DNA from: Eopsaltria australis
Taxonomy: Eukaryota; Chordata; Aves; Passeriformes; Petroicidae
Reading direction: 5' to 3'
Assembly (NCBI GenBank): GCA_034509425.1
Contig: JAVTVJ010001329.1
Span: 186,001-250,000 of the forward strand
Length of the DNA: 64,000 nt
Shown piece by piece: positions 14,265-25,777 of the stretch (its first letter is position 1; each line of letters starts with the position of its first letter). The translations under genes were made by a program, and so were the position numbers. The notes under the pieces are model-generated. The model saw only the letters and a list, made by a program, of their open reading frames with translations. It was not told where the DNA came from and did no database searches.

Positions 14265-14756
14265 ATGGGTGATTTCTCTCCTTGTTATACTCATGGAAAA
14301 AAAATTCCACTGAGTGCTATTAATGGCAAAATTCCTCTACCTGCATCAAGATTTCTCAAAAACAGGTATCTCACTGGAAGCAGAAAGGATGGTCAGAGAA
14401 GCACCAATAATTTTGTGTTTGCCCTGTTCACACCTCCTCCAGCTACTGCCCATAGACAGAGCCCATGGTCTCCAGCTCTTTTGACATTAGTTTTCAAAAA
14501 GTATTGCTATTTATCTAGGAAGCTTGAATTTTACAAAAATTCTAAAGCCTACATTGTGGAATGGCATTCAGGAGTGAACATAATAAGACAGCTGTTTAAG
14601 CACAGATTGTGGCTGAGAAAACAAACCCAAAACACTAATACAAGAGAAAAACAGCAAATTAATATTCTATACCCAGCCACAACAGCAGAAACTAATCAGA
14701 CTGTTAGTCCATTAGTAAAACCACAAGGTTTCACCCCAGCAGCTCTGAAACAGTAA
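14265..14756 (+). other. 163-codon open frame, probably non-coding chance ORF
   Basis: This is the longest uninterrupted ATG-to-stop frame in the window. The predicted product is basic and Asn/Gln/Thr-rich toward its C terminus. It has no signal peptide, transmembrane segment or family motif that I recognise. It runs antisense to WDR70 within a 14.7 kb intron. No CR1 or LTR similarity is evident. It is listed because of its length only. I consider it most likely a chance frame. Confidence 0.15.
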
Positions 14757-17700
14757 TGGATTTTCCCATGAAAACTTGAAAGAAAAGGTGAAAAAAGGTT
14801 TGTGTGGTATGATGGAAAGGAATGCCAGACACAGCTTTGGTCAAACATTCCCATTAAATATTTTCTCATTACCCACTAAGTTCACTCACAGGCCAATTTC
14901 ACTGGCTATTTACCAAGGAGGTTTGAGATAATGTTTACTACTCTTTACTGCTTTTCAATTTTCTAGGCTTGCTGGCATTTCCCTTTAAAAAATCCTTGTG
15001 AAATTAAAAAAGTAACATGAATAGTCTATACTTTTTCTTCACAGTAGATATTCTGTTATTCTGATTATATACATTCTACCAGTAAACTGGTGTACAATTG
15101 CCTTCAGAAAGTCTTACTATTTTAATTTTGTACTGGAAATAAATTACTAAAGATGCCTTTTTTCTTTGGCCATATGGACTAAATCTAACTGAAATCACTG
15201 AAATTATTACATTAGGAATGAGAGCAGATCAGGCTCTTTGAAGAGAGAGATACCGGTGCAATGCATTTGTGCTTTTATTATACATATAGCACAGCACAAC
15301 TTCAGCTCTCCAATTCCTAAAAAAACTCAAAACAGAAAGAGTATTTCACCACTAGGTAACATGCCAAATGTAAAGAAGTATAACACTTTGTTGCAGAAAA
15401 CAAACTGAAGTCTTAGATAACATTATGTGGTCATCTTTAATTATGCTAATGCAAAATGCTAACTGCTGTTTTTAAGAGTATAAGGGAAAAATGGAATCTA
15501 GGAAGGTAGCCGGTAGAAAGAAAGTAATTACTGCACTGCTGAAAAGAATGCTTTGATAAACTACACACAAGATATTAATCTCCCAGTTTACAGACCAATG
15601 ATCTTTCCAACAAACAGCATTTACTGCTTACAAAACGTAAAAGCCAGCTTCTTGAAAATTCATTTGCTCTTAGCATGCCTTTATGCGTTTATATTTCATC
15701 ATACACAGTAATTTGAGAAGAACAAGTAAAGAACACTAATGAAAAAGCCAAAAGATACAAACAGTAGAAAGACCTTGAAAATATATAATGCTTTTAAGAC
15801 CACTTACAGGAATTTTTCTTCTTTTAGACTCAGATTGATATGCTAAACTGTATTCCTTAGATGTGTAGAGTTAATGTTGTAAGCTAGACAGACTCGTTGT
15901 ACAGATATTGGTAGTGCTGACTCACTGAAAATTAGGTCATAAGATCAGTATTTGTCTCAATTCTTCACCTATTATTTCCATTATTTTCATTTCCACTATA
16001 TGAAAAGCAGAAGAATGACAGCCTTAAATTTTATAACTACAAATGAAGAAAACCAGCAGCACTCAAACTCTACAGACCGAAGTGATTTACTATGGTCTTA
16101 AAAAGTACCATATAAATATCAGCACCTATACAAATTTATAGTATAAAATTATGAACCTGCTTGGATTTGTACACATACTTAAAATTTTATTATATTAGTG
16201 GCCCTGATGAAGCTGTTTATTGACAGTTTTCTACTATTGGGTCTGAGTTCATGGTTCTTTTGCATTTTTAAGCGAAGAGCAGAAATTTAGCCCTTGATTC
16301 TGAGAGAAACTGAGAGCAAAGGGATCTTTTATGGTCCCTGTAGCACTATCTATCTCAGCATGTAAACAGATCTTTTATTTCCAAGACTTAGAAGACAAAT
16401 GAAATACCAAAATTACCAAATGAAAATAACATTTTCTTTGAATGCAAAAAAAGCAGACTAGCAAGCAGTATTTCTCATTATCCAAGTGCTTTTGGAGATA
16501 CAGGATCCACCATTGACAAGTTCCTCCTTCTTGCAGTCTTAGAGCTTAAGTGAAGTTTCTGCACACTGTTACTGATGTGACCACTACTAAAAGGAGAAGC
16601 CACTATGACCACTCCGAACACTCAGGTCTAAGGAGTTCAAATTCATTGTGAATGGAATTATGAAACTATTTTACTTCCTGTGCCCAGGGACAGGAGAGGT
16701 CCTACAAAAATCTACTTCTTGCACTTTATCTTATGTAGTTGTTTTCCTTTTCTCTGTCACAAAGTTTCATAGGAGATACTGAAGCATTCATGTTTTCTCC
16801 CAGAAAAAGTTGATAAATAGTTGGTTATAGGGCTTGTATTAGAAAATAAAAATCCCCTAGAAATTCTCATGAGTTAAATTTGGTTGGTGGTTTGGTATGT
16901 TCCACAGGAGAAAAATATAAAAGTCGATTTCTGCAGTATTTGGAGAAATTCTTTAGTACTAAGTAAAACTCCCAAAGCCATACAAAACCCCTTTGTATTT
17001 AGATTATATGTTTAAGATGAAAATAGGCATTTTTTTGCTCTAGGAAAAACCATGTTTTCTGCTCTGATAAGAATTTTGCATTTTTAATTTGCAAGACGAC
17101 TGCCACCAAAATGATAGATATAACAAATCCATCTGTAGACAGGTTTTACCTTGGGATGAACTAAAGGAGAAAGCAGGATTTGAAAAGCAAAGTAAATACA
17201 AAGGTGGATTCTGTATAAACAACATCCAGCAGAAGGAGGTTTGGTCTGGTGTGCTAGGAAAGCTTGTTGTGCTGGCTTAAAAAAACTTGCAGGAGTAGAC
17301 TATATCCTGAAACAAAGTGACAAAATTGCTAATCTGACATACTGCAACAACCAAAGGGACTTAAGCATACATTGCCATACCTATCAGTGGCAATTCTGTT
17401 CTAATTTCACTCACTGCTATTCATTATCACTCATAAGCTTATTTGCATATCACAAGAGTAAAAGGACCTTTTCATCTACTGTATTGACCTTTTACCTTCT
17501 GTATGAGGGAAGAGGTGCTCAGTTCAAGCTACACAGAACCTTCTGTATTACAGATTCACAGCTTTAGGTTTTTATAGTAACTGGTGAGAAAGGTGTTTAT
17601 GATGAATTTCTGAATTATGCCTTCTTTTTGTCCCGAACTGTTGCATTTAATCAAGCTAGAAACACATTCCAGAGTAACCACTAAAAAGGAGTTTTGTCAC

Positions 17701-18053
17701 AATAAGGCATTTCATCATGGTAACTGGTGAAGTAAACAACACAAACACCTACATATTTTAGGATATGTGTCTCCCTTCACAGATCTAGAAGGGCTCACAG
17801 AAACCCTTGAGAAATGTAATGCTAACAACCAGAACAGGGAAACTCTACTGCTAAAACACCTTGGTGTAGGATTAATTTTTTTTAAAATTGAAACAAGAAT
17901 AGCAATAATTCAGGTTACTCTAGCCCTATCTCTTAATCAAGGAGTAGGAAAATCACAGTAGTGTAAGCAGGTAATTACTTGTATAAGGGAAAAGAAGCAT
18001 ATGAGTATGATTTCATCCATATTTTGAAGAGATGACTAAACTAAAATACATAC

Positions 18054-18192
18054 CGCATCTGTAACTTCTATCTCATACAACTTCTGGAAGGTCTCACGAT
18101 AGAAGAAGAACAGCTTCCCGCTGCCACCACCTTTCTTAACAGAGGTGCCTGTGACAAGGATTTTATCATCTGGGCTGAAACAACAATCTGTC
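18054..18192 (-). CDS. WDR70: WDR70 internal coding exon (fourth in window), WD-like blade lacking a WD pair
   Basis: This exon has 139 bases: one base finishing the Met codon from the previous exon, then 46 codons. The acceptor is TTCAACAG before GACAGATTG. The donor is GCG followed by GTATGT (18053-18048). The product reads TDCCFSPDDKILVTGTS, a basic Gly-rich turn (VKKGGGSGKL), then FFFYRETFQKLYEIEVTDA. It forms a propeller blade in which the usual Trp-Asp at the end of strand c is replaced by an aromatic FFFYRE segment. Such divergent blades are usual in WD proteins, and the same feature occurs in WDR70 of other vertebrates as far as I recall. Phase is 2 in and 0 out. The reading frame is intact. 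Confidence 0.96.
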
Positions 18193-19208
18193 CTGTTGAA
18201 GAAAACAAAGCATCTCACTGGGCAGATAAATAATTAACATATCAAGAACTTAGATATAAATCGCACTCCTTAAAACAATCTTTTCTATTTGCTAGTCCTT
18301 TTGAGACAAAACTTGAAAAAGTCTTTTGTTAGCTGTCATCTATTGCTGTAGTTATCAGTTAAGAGTTATCTGTTACAATTTTTTTTACAGTTGTGCATAG
18401 GATGTGCAAAACTGGCAGATTCAATAAAAATCCTCCTCCCAGCAAAATTTTCCTCCACTCCAAAGTCCTGAAAACTTTTTAATACAAGAAACAAAACAAA
18501 AAAAAAAGTACTTTCAGATCTGGTTGTCATCAGTAAGTAAAAAAATGTACTAGTCATGAAATCTGTTTTTGCTGATGATACGTTCTTCAGTGATGCAAGG
18601 TGGTGTGTTTACACGTTGACCAAAAGTGTTTTTCTGTTTACTTTTCCTCTGTGTTACAAATTGCAGATAAGATTGAGCTGTCCGTGACTTGTCTTTCTAA
18701 GATCTTATTTCAAAATTACATACTGTCCTTAGGGTATTTGGCTGTACTACAGCTATAGGAATCCAGATCAGACCAATAAAAATATTGAAAACAATACTTA
18801 GCACTAAGCAATAAAGTCAGCACTTCTGACATCGTAAGCTGAATTCATACCACATACCTTCATGTTATGTCTACTTTTTCATTCAGCTCTTTTTTTATTA
18901 ATCATAGACAAAATAAGAATTAGGTTTACATCTATATCTCATTACACACATGTAAGGGCCTCCTCCTGAAATGTTGCTAATCTAATTAGATTTAAGACAC
19001 ATGACACTGAAATATCACAAAAATAACATCTTTTAAAGCAACGTGAATCCCAAAAATAGACAATAATTGTCATTGCACAGTCCTTGTGCAGTCCTCTCTG
19101 CACAATTGTGACCTAGTGACAACTGAGGATAAGAACTCTAGTACAACCCCTCCCCATTCAGCAAAAATACTGCTATTTCTGCTAGTTGGAATAAATTAGA
19201 ATACTTAC
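18193..19208 (-). other. WDR70: WDR70 short intron, 1.0 kb
   Basis: This is the intron between the third and fourth exons, phase 2, with GTAAGT donor and TTCAACAG acceptor. I see no repeat or gene in it. It has A/T-rich stretches, including an A run near 18500. Confidence 0.92.
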
Positions 19209-19293
19209 ATTGGAAAGAAGCTGGGCAGTCCATCTGCTGAATTAAGAGGCTTTTTAAATTGCCTAATATCCCATATCTTTAAAGTATCATCGC
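19209..19293 (-). CDS. WDR70: WDR70 internal coding exon (third in window), end of a WD blade
   Basis: This 85-base exon is too short to stand out as an open frame. I found it by reading the minus strand between the neighbouring exons. The acceptor is TTTCATAG followed by GCGATGAT. Its first two bases (GC) complete the glycine codon left open by the previous exon. It then reads DDTLKIWDIRQFKKPLNSA, the last strand of a WD blade with the canonical Trp-Asp pair, and continues DGLPSFFP. It ends on AT before a GTAAGT donor (19208-19203). The AT is completed by G from the next exon to give Met. Phases are therefore 1 in and 2 out. The order and residues match WDR70, where this stretch lies between the LASRGG and TDCCFSPDD segments. 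The intron after it is the shortest here at about 1.0 kb. Confidence 0.95.
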
Positions 19294-19498
19294 CTATGAA
19301 ACAAAAGAGACAAAGGTTAGCAATAGAGAATTCAAGTCAATAACTTCTGCATGTCAGAAGATTTCACTCTCTAATTCAGAGAGAAAGGAAACAAAATTAC
19401 GTAGCAGAAGCATCCAAAACGGGAACAATTTGGAAGTTTTTTGTCAGTAAGTGACTATGACAATGCAAGGTTGAGAAGCTCAGCATCTTGCACTCCAA

Positions 19499-19544
19499 CG
19501 TATCAGAAACTTCTCCTCAATGGCGTATCAGAAACAATCTCCTC
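19499..19544. repeat. Imperfect 25-base tandem duplication
   Basis: The segment CGTATCAGAAACTTCTCCTC at 19499-19518 recurs at 19524-19544 as CGTATCAGAAAC-AAT-CTCCTC, one base longer. It lies about 140 bases upstream of the A tract. Confidence 0.8.
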
Positions 19545-19678
19545 CTTGATTCTGTTGTGGTAATCCCCTCCTATCAAGAACCTCTATCCACAATGGAATC
19601 AGATTTCTCAGTCACTAATTTATTCTGTGTTTGTGAGCATTGGTGCTTTGCTGCTAGGAGCAAATTAAACATTCAAGA

Positions 19679-19681
<3 letters not shown>

Positions 19682-19716
<35 letters not shown>
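19682..19716 (+). repeat. Uninterrupted A tract of 35 bases with upstream ATTAAA
   Basis: Thirty-five consecutive A residues follow ATTAAA at 19664-19669 with 12 bases between. This spacing is what a polyadenylated, reverse-transcribed transcript would leave. It could equally be a simple A microsatellite. No flanking target duplication was found by eye. On the WDR70 sense strand it is a T tract. Confidence 0.9.
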
Positions 19717-19719
<3 letters not shown>

Positions 19720-20464
19720 GCCATGAATAGTCTAGATCAAAAACTAATCAAGTTTTGTATGTGTGATTTTTACCTGTCCTGAAAAAACAATCAGGAATAA
19801 CGGAAAGCACAGGAAGGTCTTCCCCCTTCTTTAGCAGGCAAACAGCAATAAACTGCTATCTCAGTATGGAGAAGAGTCCCTGAAATCAGTCAGAAATCCT
19901 CAGGGAAGGGGGTGAAGAGAAGCAAGTGAAACCACGCTTGCTATAACGAAACCTTTTCACCACACTACTTTTAGCCATAAACGCCAAAATCAAGGTTACA
20001 GCAAGACATTTGCAGCAATTCTCATCTGTATTTGATAAACATGGTAGGCTAGTAAAAGTCAGACTGTTTATCCCTTTTTGAAAAGTTATGACATATTAAA
20101 AAAGTGAGAACAGGGGTAAAAAAAGAGATCAGTTAGTTATTTTCAGAGACATCTACATCTCTGCTCTGATCGTCCTTCTGGAACACATATTTGCAGCATG
20201 AGACGAGTTACAGAATTTGAGCTTTGAAGTACCTCACTCAAGCACCTAGACACGTCCTGGCATTGGACAGCAGTGCCTCAGCACTTCCAAGGGTAAAAAG
20301 AAGGACATTTAAGCAACAATTCTCTTTAAAAATATCCAGAGGTTAATTTTAGACAAAAAGTTACAAAATCTTCCTGACCTAGGAGGCAAGATCTGCTTCC
20401 TTCCAAAGTACAAATCTTGCAGGGAAGTAATTTGGTTATCTACAAGTATTTTGTGGATTCATAG

Positions 20465-20488
20465 CCTTTGAGCTCAGGAGCTCAAAGG
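20465..20488. repeat. Perfect inverted repeat, 10-base arms
   Basis: CCTTTGAGCT at 20465-20474 pairs with AGCTCAAAGG at 20479-20488 across CAGG. The arms match perfectly, and a further C-G pair inside would reduce the loop to two bases. No known family recognised. Confidence 0.85.
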
Positions 20489-21991
20489 AGGCCTTGGAAA
20501 TAAAATGTTTTTAAAAGAAGTAACAAAAGAAATCAAGGCCAGCAGTGCCCTTTACAGGGAAAGCAGTAATGTGTGGCCTCGTACATCATGTATGTTTATA
20601 TTAAGGACTAGGACAACTCCTTACTACAAAATATTTTTAAGAAGTGGACAACTTAAATAAATGATGTCTAGAGCAGAGTATATTTCTGTTCATTGGGAAG
20701 CTAAAAAACTACAAGAAAGAAAAATGTTGAGTCCCTGTTTTGGGAATATCTATTTTCTTATTGTTTCCCAGTAGACTCCATCCCAAGTACTTCAAAGCAT
20801 TTAGTCTTGGAAAGTGAGCCGTCCCTTTTCCCTCCCAGCCCCCAAGAAAAAAAACCCACTTATTGTTGAGATGTTACATCTAAAGCACCAGCACTTTATA
20901 AATGTATGCAAAGGACACCACTTGGCCACTTTGCAAATCTCCTGCATAGGGACAGATCTACGGCTTGCAGCCAAGGCTGCTCTGTTCCTAGTGGAATGAG
21001 CCTTGACATGATCTTCAAGCTGTAGTCCTGCCAGGTTTTAGCAGGAGAAATGCAGTCAGACATGTAGCTATAGCTCCTTTGCTAGCAAGAAAATGTAATG
21101 GGCTGGTTAAAAAATTTAGAAGACTCAAATTTGTGGTTGATTACAAGTCAACACTGTCTTAAGCTGAAATAGTTCAGAAATGGAAGAGTAAGTATTTGGA
21201 GAGGGAAAAGTGCTAGCAAAATGACTTGCTAATGCTGTGAAACTTTACCATCATTAAGAATTTGCTCCAATTCACTTTTCCTAATTAAAATTATCAGTGT
21301 GCAAATGCAAATTGGTTCCTAAATCTAATTTGCATTTCAAGTTGAAATCACTTTCACTAAGATCACAGAATATTAACTTTCCTCAGCACCAGGGATTTTT
21401 TCCAGTACCATCCTTTTATCAATGCTTATGAGGCTTCTTTAATAGAGCTGCAGCAATAGTGATCTGTTTTTAATTACTTTATACATGAACAAAAATAGTT
21501 ATCCTTAAACAAAAGCATATAAAGAGAAGCTGTGCAATTCAGTATGAAGCATTCAAAGTAGTCCACTCAGATCATTCAGTATTTTTTCTTGATGGCAGAC
21601 TCCTCCAAAGCCTGTCAGGATTATCTAAAGCTTTTACAGCATTTTTAGTAGCATTTCAAACTCTATTTTATGCCCTTTTAATAAGAAGGATACCAATAAA
21701 CAGGCTCAAGACTGACACAATCAGGTCAGACACCATTATGCCAATGGTATTGAGCACTGGATTTATCAAGAGGTAACAATTAGGTCCTAGAAAAACAGTC
21801 TTTGGTGAGCAAAGATAGGCATTATGCAAATGCCCTTTAGTCAAAATAAGGCCAAAGCACTAATACGATAAAGATTTTATCTGATTTTTTTTCTTTGCTG
21901 GAGATACTGACCAAGAAGACAAGCACATGAATGTGAATAGGCTCAAAAGAAGCAAAAGTGCTGCCAGGGATTCACAAAGCCTACAGTCAAC

Positions 21992-22017
21992 AACACTCTA
22001 TTGAAACACTCTATTGA
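21992..22017. repeat. Exact tandem duplication, two 13-base copies
   Basis: AACACTCTATTGA occurs twice back to back (21992-22004 and 22005-22017). It looks like a small local duplication of no evident function. Confidence 0.9.
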
Positions 22018-24425
22018 AAAAGAGGGAGTCCTGCATTGAAAGTAAAGCCTGATGATAGAAATTGTTCACAGAGATCAATGAGGAAAGCAAAGAAACATAG
22101 GAAATGGGAATTTTAAAAAGTTACAGTTTAGGAAACACATAACATAACAACCTTACCAGAACATGTATATCAACTCTGAGGCTTTCTGTGAAGGTTTATA
22201 TTACAGATGTGAGAGACACCTTAGAGAAAAAGGTACAGGCTTCTGCGCTCCATACTGGTTATGTAGGAGGAGCTGCAACAGCTACAGAAGAACCTTTGGA
22301 GGCATCAAAAGTTGGGACCAAAGCCAAAGATCTCGTGAGGGAGCTCACAAATTGAGGAATCTATACCTACATTTGGAACTGTTCTCAGCATCACCTGCAT
22401 CCATACCAGCCTGATAAAATACTTAAGTGCATCACCCTCTCTAAACATATGGAATGAACATATGGCAGAAAGGACACTAGAATACTTTCATAAAGCCATT
22501 TCAGCTCCAATTGTTGCAAATAGCTGTCTATGCCTGTTAAAACTAACAAATGCATTTCTGCCATTGTAGAATGAACACCAGTGTTCAGTTCCTGAGAAAT
22601 ATTACATGACAAAAACCCATCTGATTTTTGAAATGCCAACATTTGGATTTACTATGAAGAGCAATACGTTATTACACTACACAAAACAGTCACTACAGCT
22701 GCTGCTGCATAACCCCTGAGCATACATATTTCTACCTTTTAAACCAATTTCAAAATGAAGAAAGAAATACAAGAGAAAAAAGAAAAAGACCAACAAAAAT
22801 ATCAGGAGTCAGAAAAAGATTTTACAGTAAGACCTCAAGTCCAATCCTACTTCTTATCTCTGCCCTGCTAAACAAAGAAAATGTTTCTCAAATACTATCC
22901 TTCATGGTTTCAAGCATGCAGAAATATCACTTTCTTAAGTTTCTGTCAAGTTACTGCCTAATATCCAACAAGAATAAGACTGGAAACTTTCATAAGCAGC
23001 TCCTTAGGTTTTCATTTTCCCTTGTGCCTGCAGCTGAGCCATGCCTCATCTTCTCATATCCAACACAGAATCTACATCAGATGCAGGAAAGTCCATCAGA
23101 CTTTCAATGAAAGTTCCCATGCCCTAAACAACTATCCTCTCTTTGATCCTCAGCACTTGGCAGGTGTGTTAATCTACGAATGCTGGATCCACATCTGCTT
23201 TTGTTGGTACAGATCCAAAGCAATACTCATATTAAAGCACTAACCAAACAAGTCAAAATAAGGTATGAATCCTCCGTACCTTCTAGCATAGTGCACACAG
23301 AGCTCTTTTTTCTTTTAATACGCTAGACAAAGGTAGCACTTTTATCCACACTGAGTGGCCAAATTTCTGTGCAGTCTTACATTCTGCAAACAATCAATCA
23401 ACATTTTATACAGCCTAGAGCAGAGTGTGGTAGATAAAACCCGAGTAAATGAAAGTCTGTTTAACATGAGACAAAAACTGGAGACAGATGAGGAAGAGCA
23501 GGCAAGTAAAGGTGCCACATGCAATAAAAATAAGAAAAGGTCATTTATGTGATCTACATTTATAAATGTGAAACAGAAGAGAATTTACATAAATGGAGGT
23601 TTCAAGGCAGCACTAGTGAATATCCCTCACTAAATATTAGCCTTATTTGCTATTAAATTTAAAAGCACACCAAGGTTTACCCCTAAATTTCCTGAAGTAT
23701 GTTTGTGTGGATTTTTTTGGGACAACCACCACTGGCAGACAGACACAGTGTTTTACTTGGTGCAGAATGGAAAGACACACAGGTCACATACTTTCCAAGC
23801 AGGAGAAGGTTCACACATAATAAGAGTCTGGTTCAGTAAGGACAAAACAGCTTGAGAGCTTTTACCTCACCACTTACAACCCATTCATGATGGGTACAGT
23901 GGCAGCAGAACTCTGGATCCAGGACCCTGAAAAGCAGTTATGAAACAACTCAAGTGCCATTAGCATCCATATGCCTAGGATCTTTGAGTATAAGTCTACA
24001 AAGTCCTTACTCTGAAAGATGCTCTAGGAAACAATATTTGGAATCTCTGAAATGTGGCAAAACATACAAAGAATCAGTGAGGCAGCACCCAGTATCAGTT
24101 GCATTTCACTGTACCCATGTGCTCTGGTGATGCCTTTTTCTGGTCTTAGGAAATAAAGGCTCAGACACGGTTAGAGGGCTGGGGATTGTTTACCTTGGTA
24201 TTTTAATAGGATCCCATTCGATGGCTTCTGCCGTCCAGGTAGAACGCGTCGCAAAAAGCCCCGTCCCCCCAGTAGAGTATACAATTAAAGACTCTACACA
24301 TGAGCATATCTACCAGGAGGGCCCAATAAGGGCCTGGGTGGGCTAACTTCTGGTTTACAAAATCTGTCCTACTAGGAGACCTTGAGGGCTCACAAAAACA
24401 GGGTGTTTGGTCTTCTAACTCTACG

Positions 24426-24474
24426 TGGTTTCAGGGGTGTTTAGTCTACTGGCCTACTAAACACCATGAAACCA
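24426..24474. repeat. Composite inverted repeat (18 paired bases per arm in two blocks)
   Basis: The inner arms are GGTGTTTAGT (24436-24445) and ACTAAACACC (24456-24465) around a 10-base loop. The outer arms are TGGTTTCA (24426-24433) and TGAAACCA (24467-24474). They are separated from the inner arms only by GG on one side and A on the other. All 18 pairs are perfect. Confidence 0.9.
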
Positions 24475-24496
24475 GGCTAAACTATCACCTAAAGCA

Positions 24497-24524
24497 TCAC
24501 AAGTATGCATGCTGATACTTGTGA
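24497..24524. repeat. Perfect inverted repeat, 10-base arms
   Basis: TCACAAGTAT (24497-24506) pairs with ATACTTGTGA (24515-24524) around the 8-base loop GCATGCTG. It lies 22 bases after the composite hairpin, in the same LTR-like island. Confidence 0.9.
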
Positions 24525-25677
24525 ATGTAGGGAACAGTGTAAGAAGTATTCAGAAGAAAAGCAGAAAAATCCTTCAGGCATCACTGGTCAGACACTTTAC
24601 CCCATTCAGGTACAGGGGCACATGGAGGACACAAAGAAAATGCAAGCTGCTTGGCTAGGAAACATGTACACTGCTTCAGAGCTTTTTTTTGTCTATGAAT
24701 ACATATATTCTGGTATTTTGTGTAGGAAATCTCATTCTGACTGTGTACCAAACTGACCAGATGTCCTAACCATATGTTAAGGCACAGTGTTAGCTGACAT
24801 TAATGTATACTGCCTCTCCCTAGGCCTGTTTATTTGGCCTTGGGGCAATGCTAATGCACACACAGAGCTTCTGGTTACAGCTGTTTTCCATCCAGACAGC
24901 TTGGCTTGTACGCTTGCACCTGCCTGCAAAATACCAGGCAGACAAATCTCTGCGTGAAAAGTTGTCTTCGACAGACACCATACTATCCCAATAATGTATT
25001 TGTCCTCAAATACATCTTTGCCTCCTCGAGTCTTGTTCTGTTATCTAAGACTCATTTATAAAAGTTTTATCTGAAGTTTACAGCACAAGTCTTTTTCCGC
25101 AGTCTGCGGACATTCCAAATTCTTTTGTCATTCAAGTATATCTTGGCAAGTCAACTCCAGTCATCAAGTTTTGATGTTTTTAATATAGATTAGATAAAAA
25201 TTCTAATTAGGACAGAAAAGGACATTGCCTAAGAAAGTTGTATGAGGAATTAATAGCTCCAGAACAGAGACAGTGTTATTGAGAGGCACTAATCTTCCAA
25301 GAAAGAACTAAGCAATAAAACTGGACTTTTTTTATTTTTAATTAAGCTAATGATTTCCTTTCAGTGTATTACTGCTGCTAGACAAGAACACAGATCAGAA
25401 AGTGTGTAATACAATCAGCAAAGTTATCTTGAAATATTTCTTAGTTGCTGTAAAATGATCTTTCGGAACACAGGATTGCATGGTGTATCAAATAAAAGAA
25501 GTAAATTGTGAAACACTTCATATTTGAATCACTAGTATCTGATTTCACTACCTTATCTCCATCACAAACAATTACATCTAACAATTACACGATTTATATG
25601 GTTTGCTTAATGAACCATTTCATTTCATTAAAACCATCTTACATTCAACATATCATAGGGTTTTTTCAATCACCTAC

Positions 25678-25777
25678 CTCCTCGGCTGGCAAGGACAGTA
25701 CCATCATAGGAAAATGTCAAACATGAAGTGTCAGTGCCTGAAGCATGGGCTTGCCTGCAGTGGAACTTTGTATGTAC
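25678..25777 (-). CDS. WDR70: WDR70 internal coding exon (second in window), start of a WD blade
   Basis: This exon is 100 bases, 33 codons plus one base. The acceptor reads ACAG followed by GTACAT, so the exon opens VHTKFHCRQAHASGTD directly after the SIQIWDRNMS end of the previous exon (phase 0). It continues CLTFSYDGTVLASRG, the first three strands of a WD blade, and ends with a single G of a glycine codon before a GTAGGT donor (25677-25672). The His-Ala-Ser-Gly-Thr-Asp-Thr-Ser-Cys run and the SYDG turn are characteristic of this part of WDR70. The open frame reads back into the intron on the acceptor side and stops a few bases past the donor, which is expected for a spliced exon. The intron before it is 19.5 kb and the one after is 6.4 kb. 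No frame damage is seen. Confidence 0.96.

Larger units (their letters stand above)
3350..18053 (-). other. WDR70: WDR70 intron, 14.7 kb
   Basis: This is the intron between the fourth and fifth exons of the window, with a GTATGT donor at the high-coordinate end and a CTATTTCAG acceptor at the low end. It is AT-rich and largely featureless by eye. It holds a CR1 fragment at 5646-5818. A slightly GC-richer patch of unknown nature lies near 9780-10015. A 163-codon plus-strand open frame at 14265-14756 has no recognisable domain. No other exon of WDR70 fits here, because the flanking exons join in phase with contiguous protein sequence. Confidence 0.9.
24135..24540 (-). mobile_element. Probable solo LTR (ERVL-like), minus orientation, boundaries uncertain
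   Basis: This island has several CpG sites and composition unlike the surrounding intron. Read on the minus strand it runs from a hairpin-bearing U3-like part through a TATA-like GTATACTC (about 24275), then GGGGGGACGGGGC, ACGCGTTCTACCTGGACGGC, CCATCGAATGGGATCC, TATTAAAATACC and CTAACCGTGTCTGAGCC. This order looks to me like R/U5 of avian ERVL-type LTRs. It has no coding potential. I could not fix TG and CA ends or a target duplication, so the family and limits are provisional. An unrelated short repeat is the main alternative. Confidence 0.42.
19294..25677 (-). other. WDR70: WDR70 intron, 6.4 kb
   Basis: This is the intron between the second and third exons, phase 1, with GTAGGT donor and TTTCATAG acceptor. 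It contains an imperfect 25-base tandem duplication (19499-19544), a 35-base A tract (19682-19716), an inverted repeat (20465-20488), a 13-base tandem duplication (21992-22017), and an LTR-like island with two hairpins (about 24135-24540). The rest is unassigned. Confidence 0.9.
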
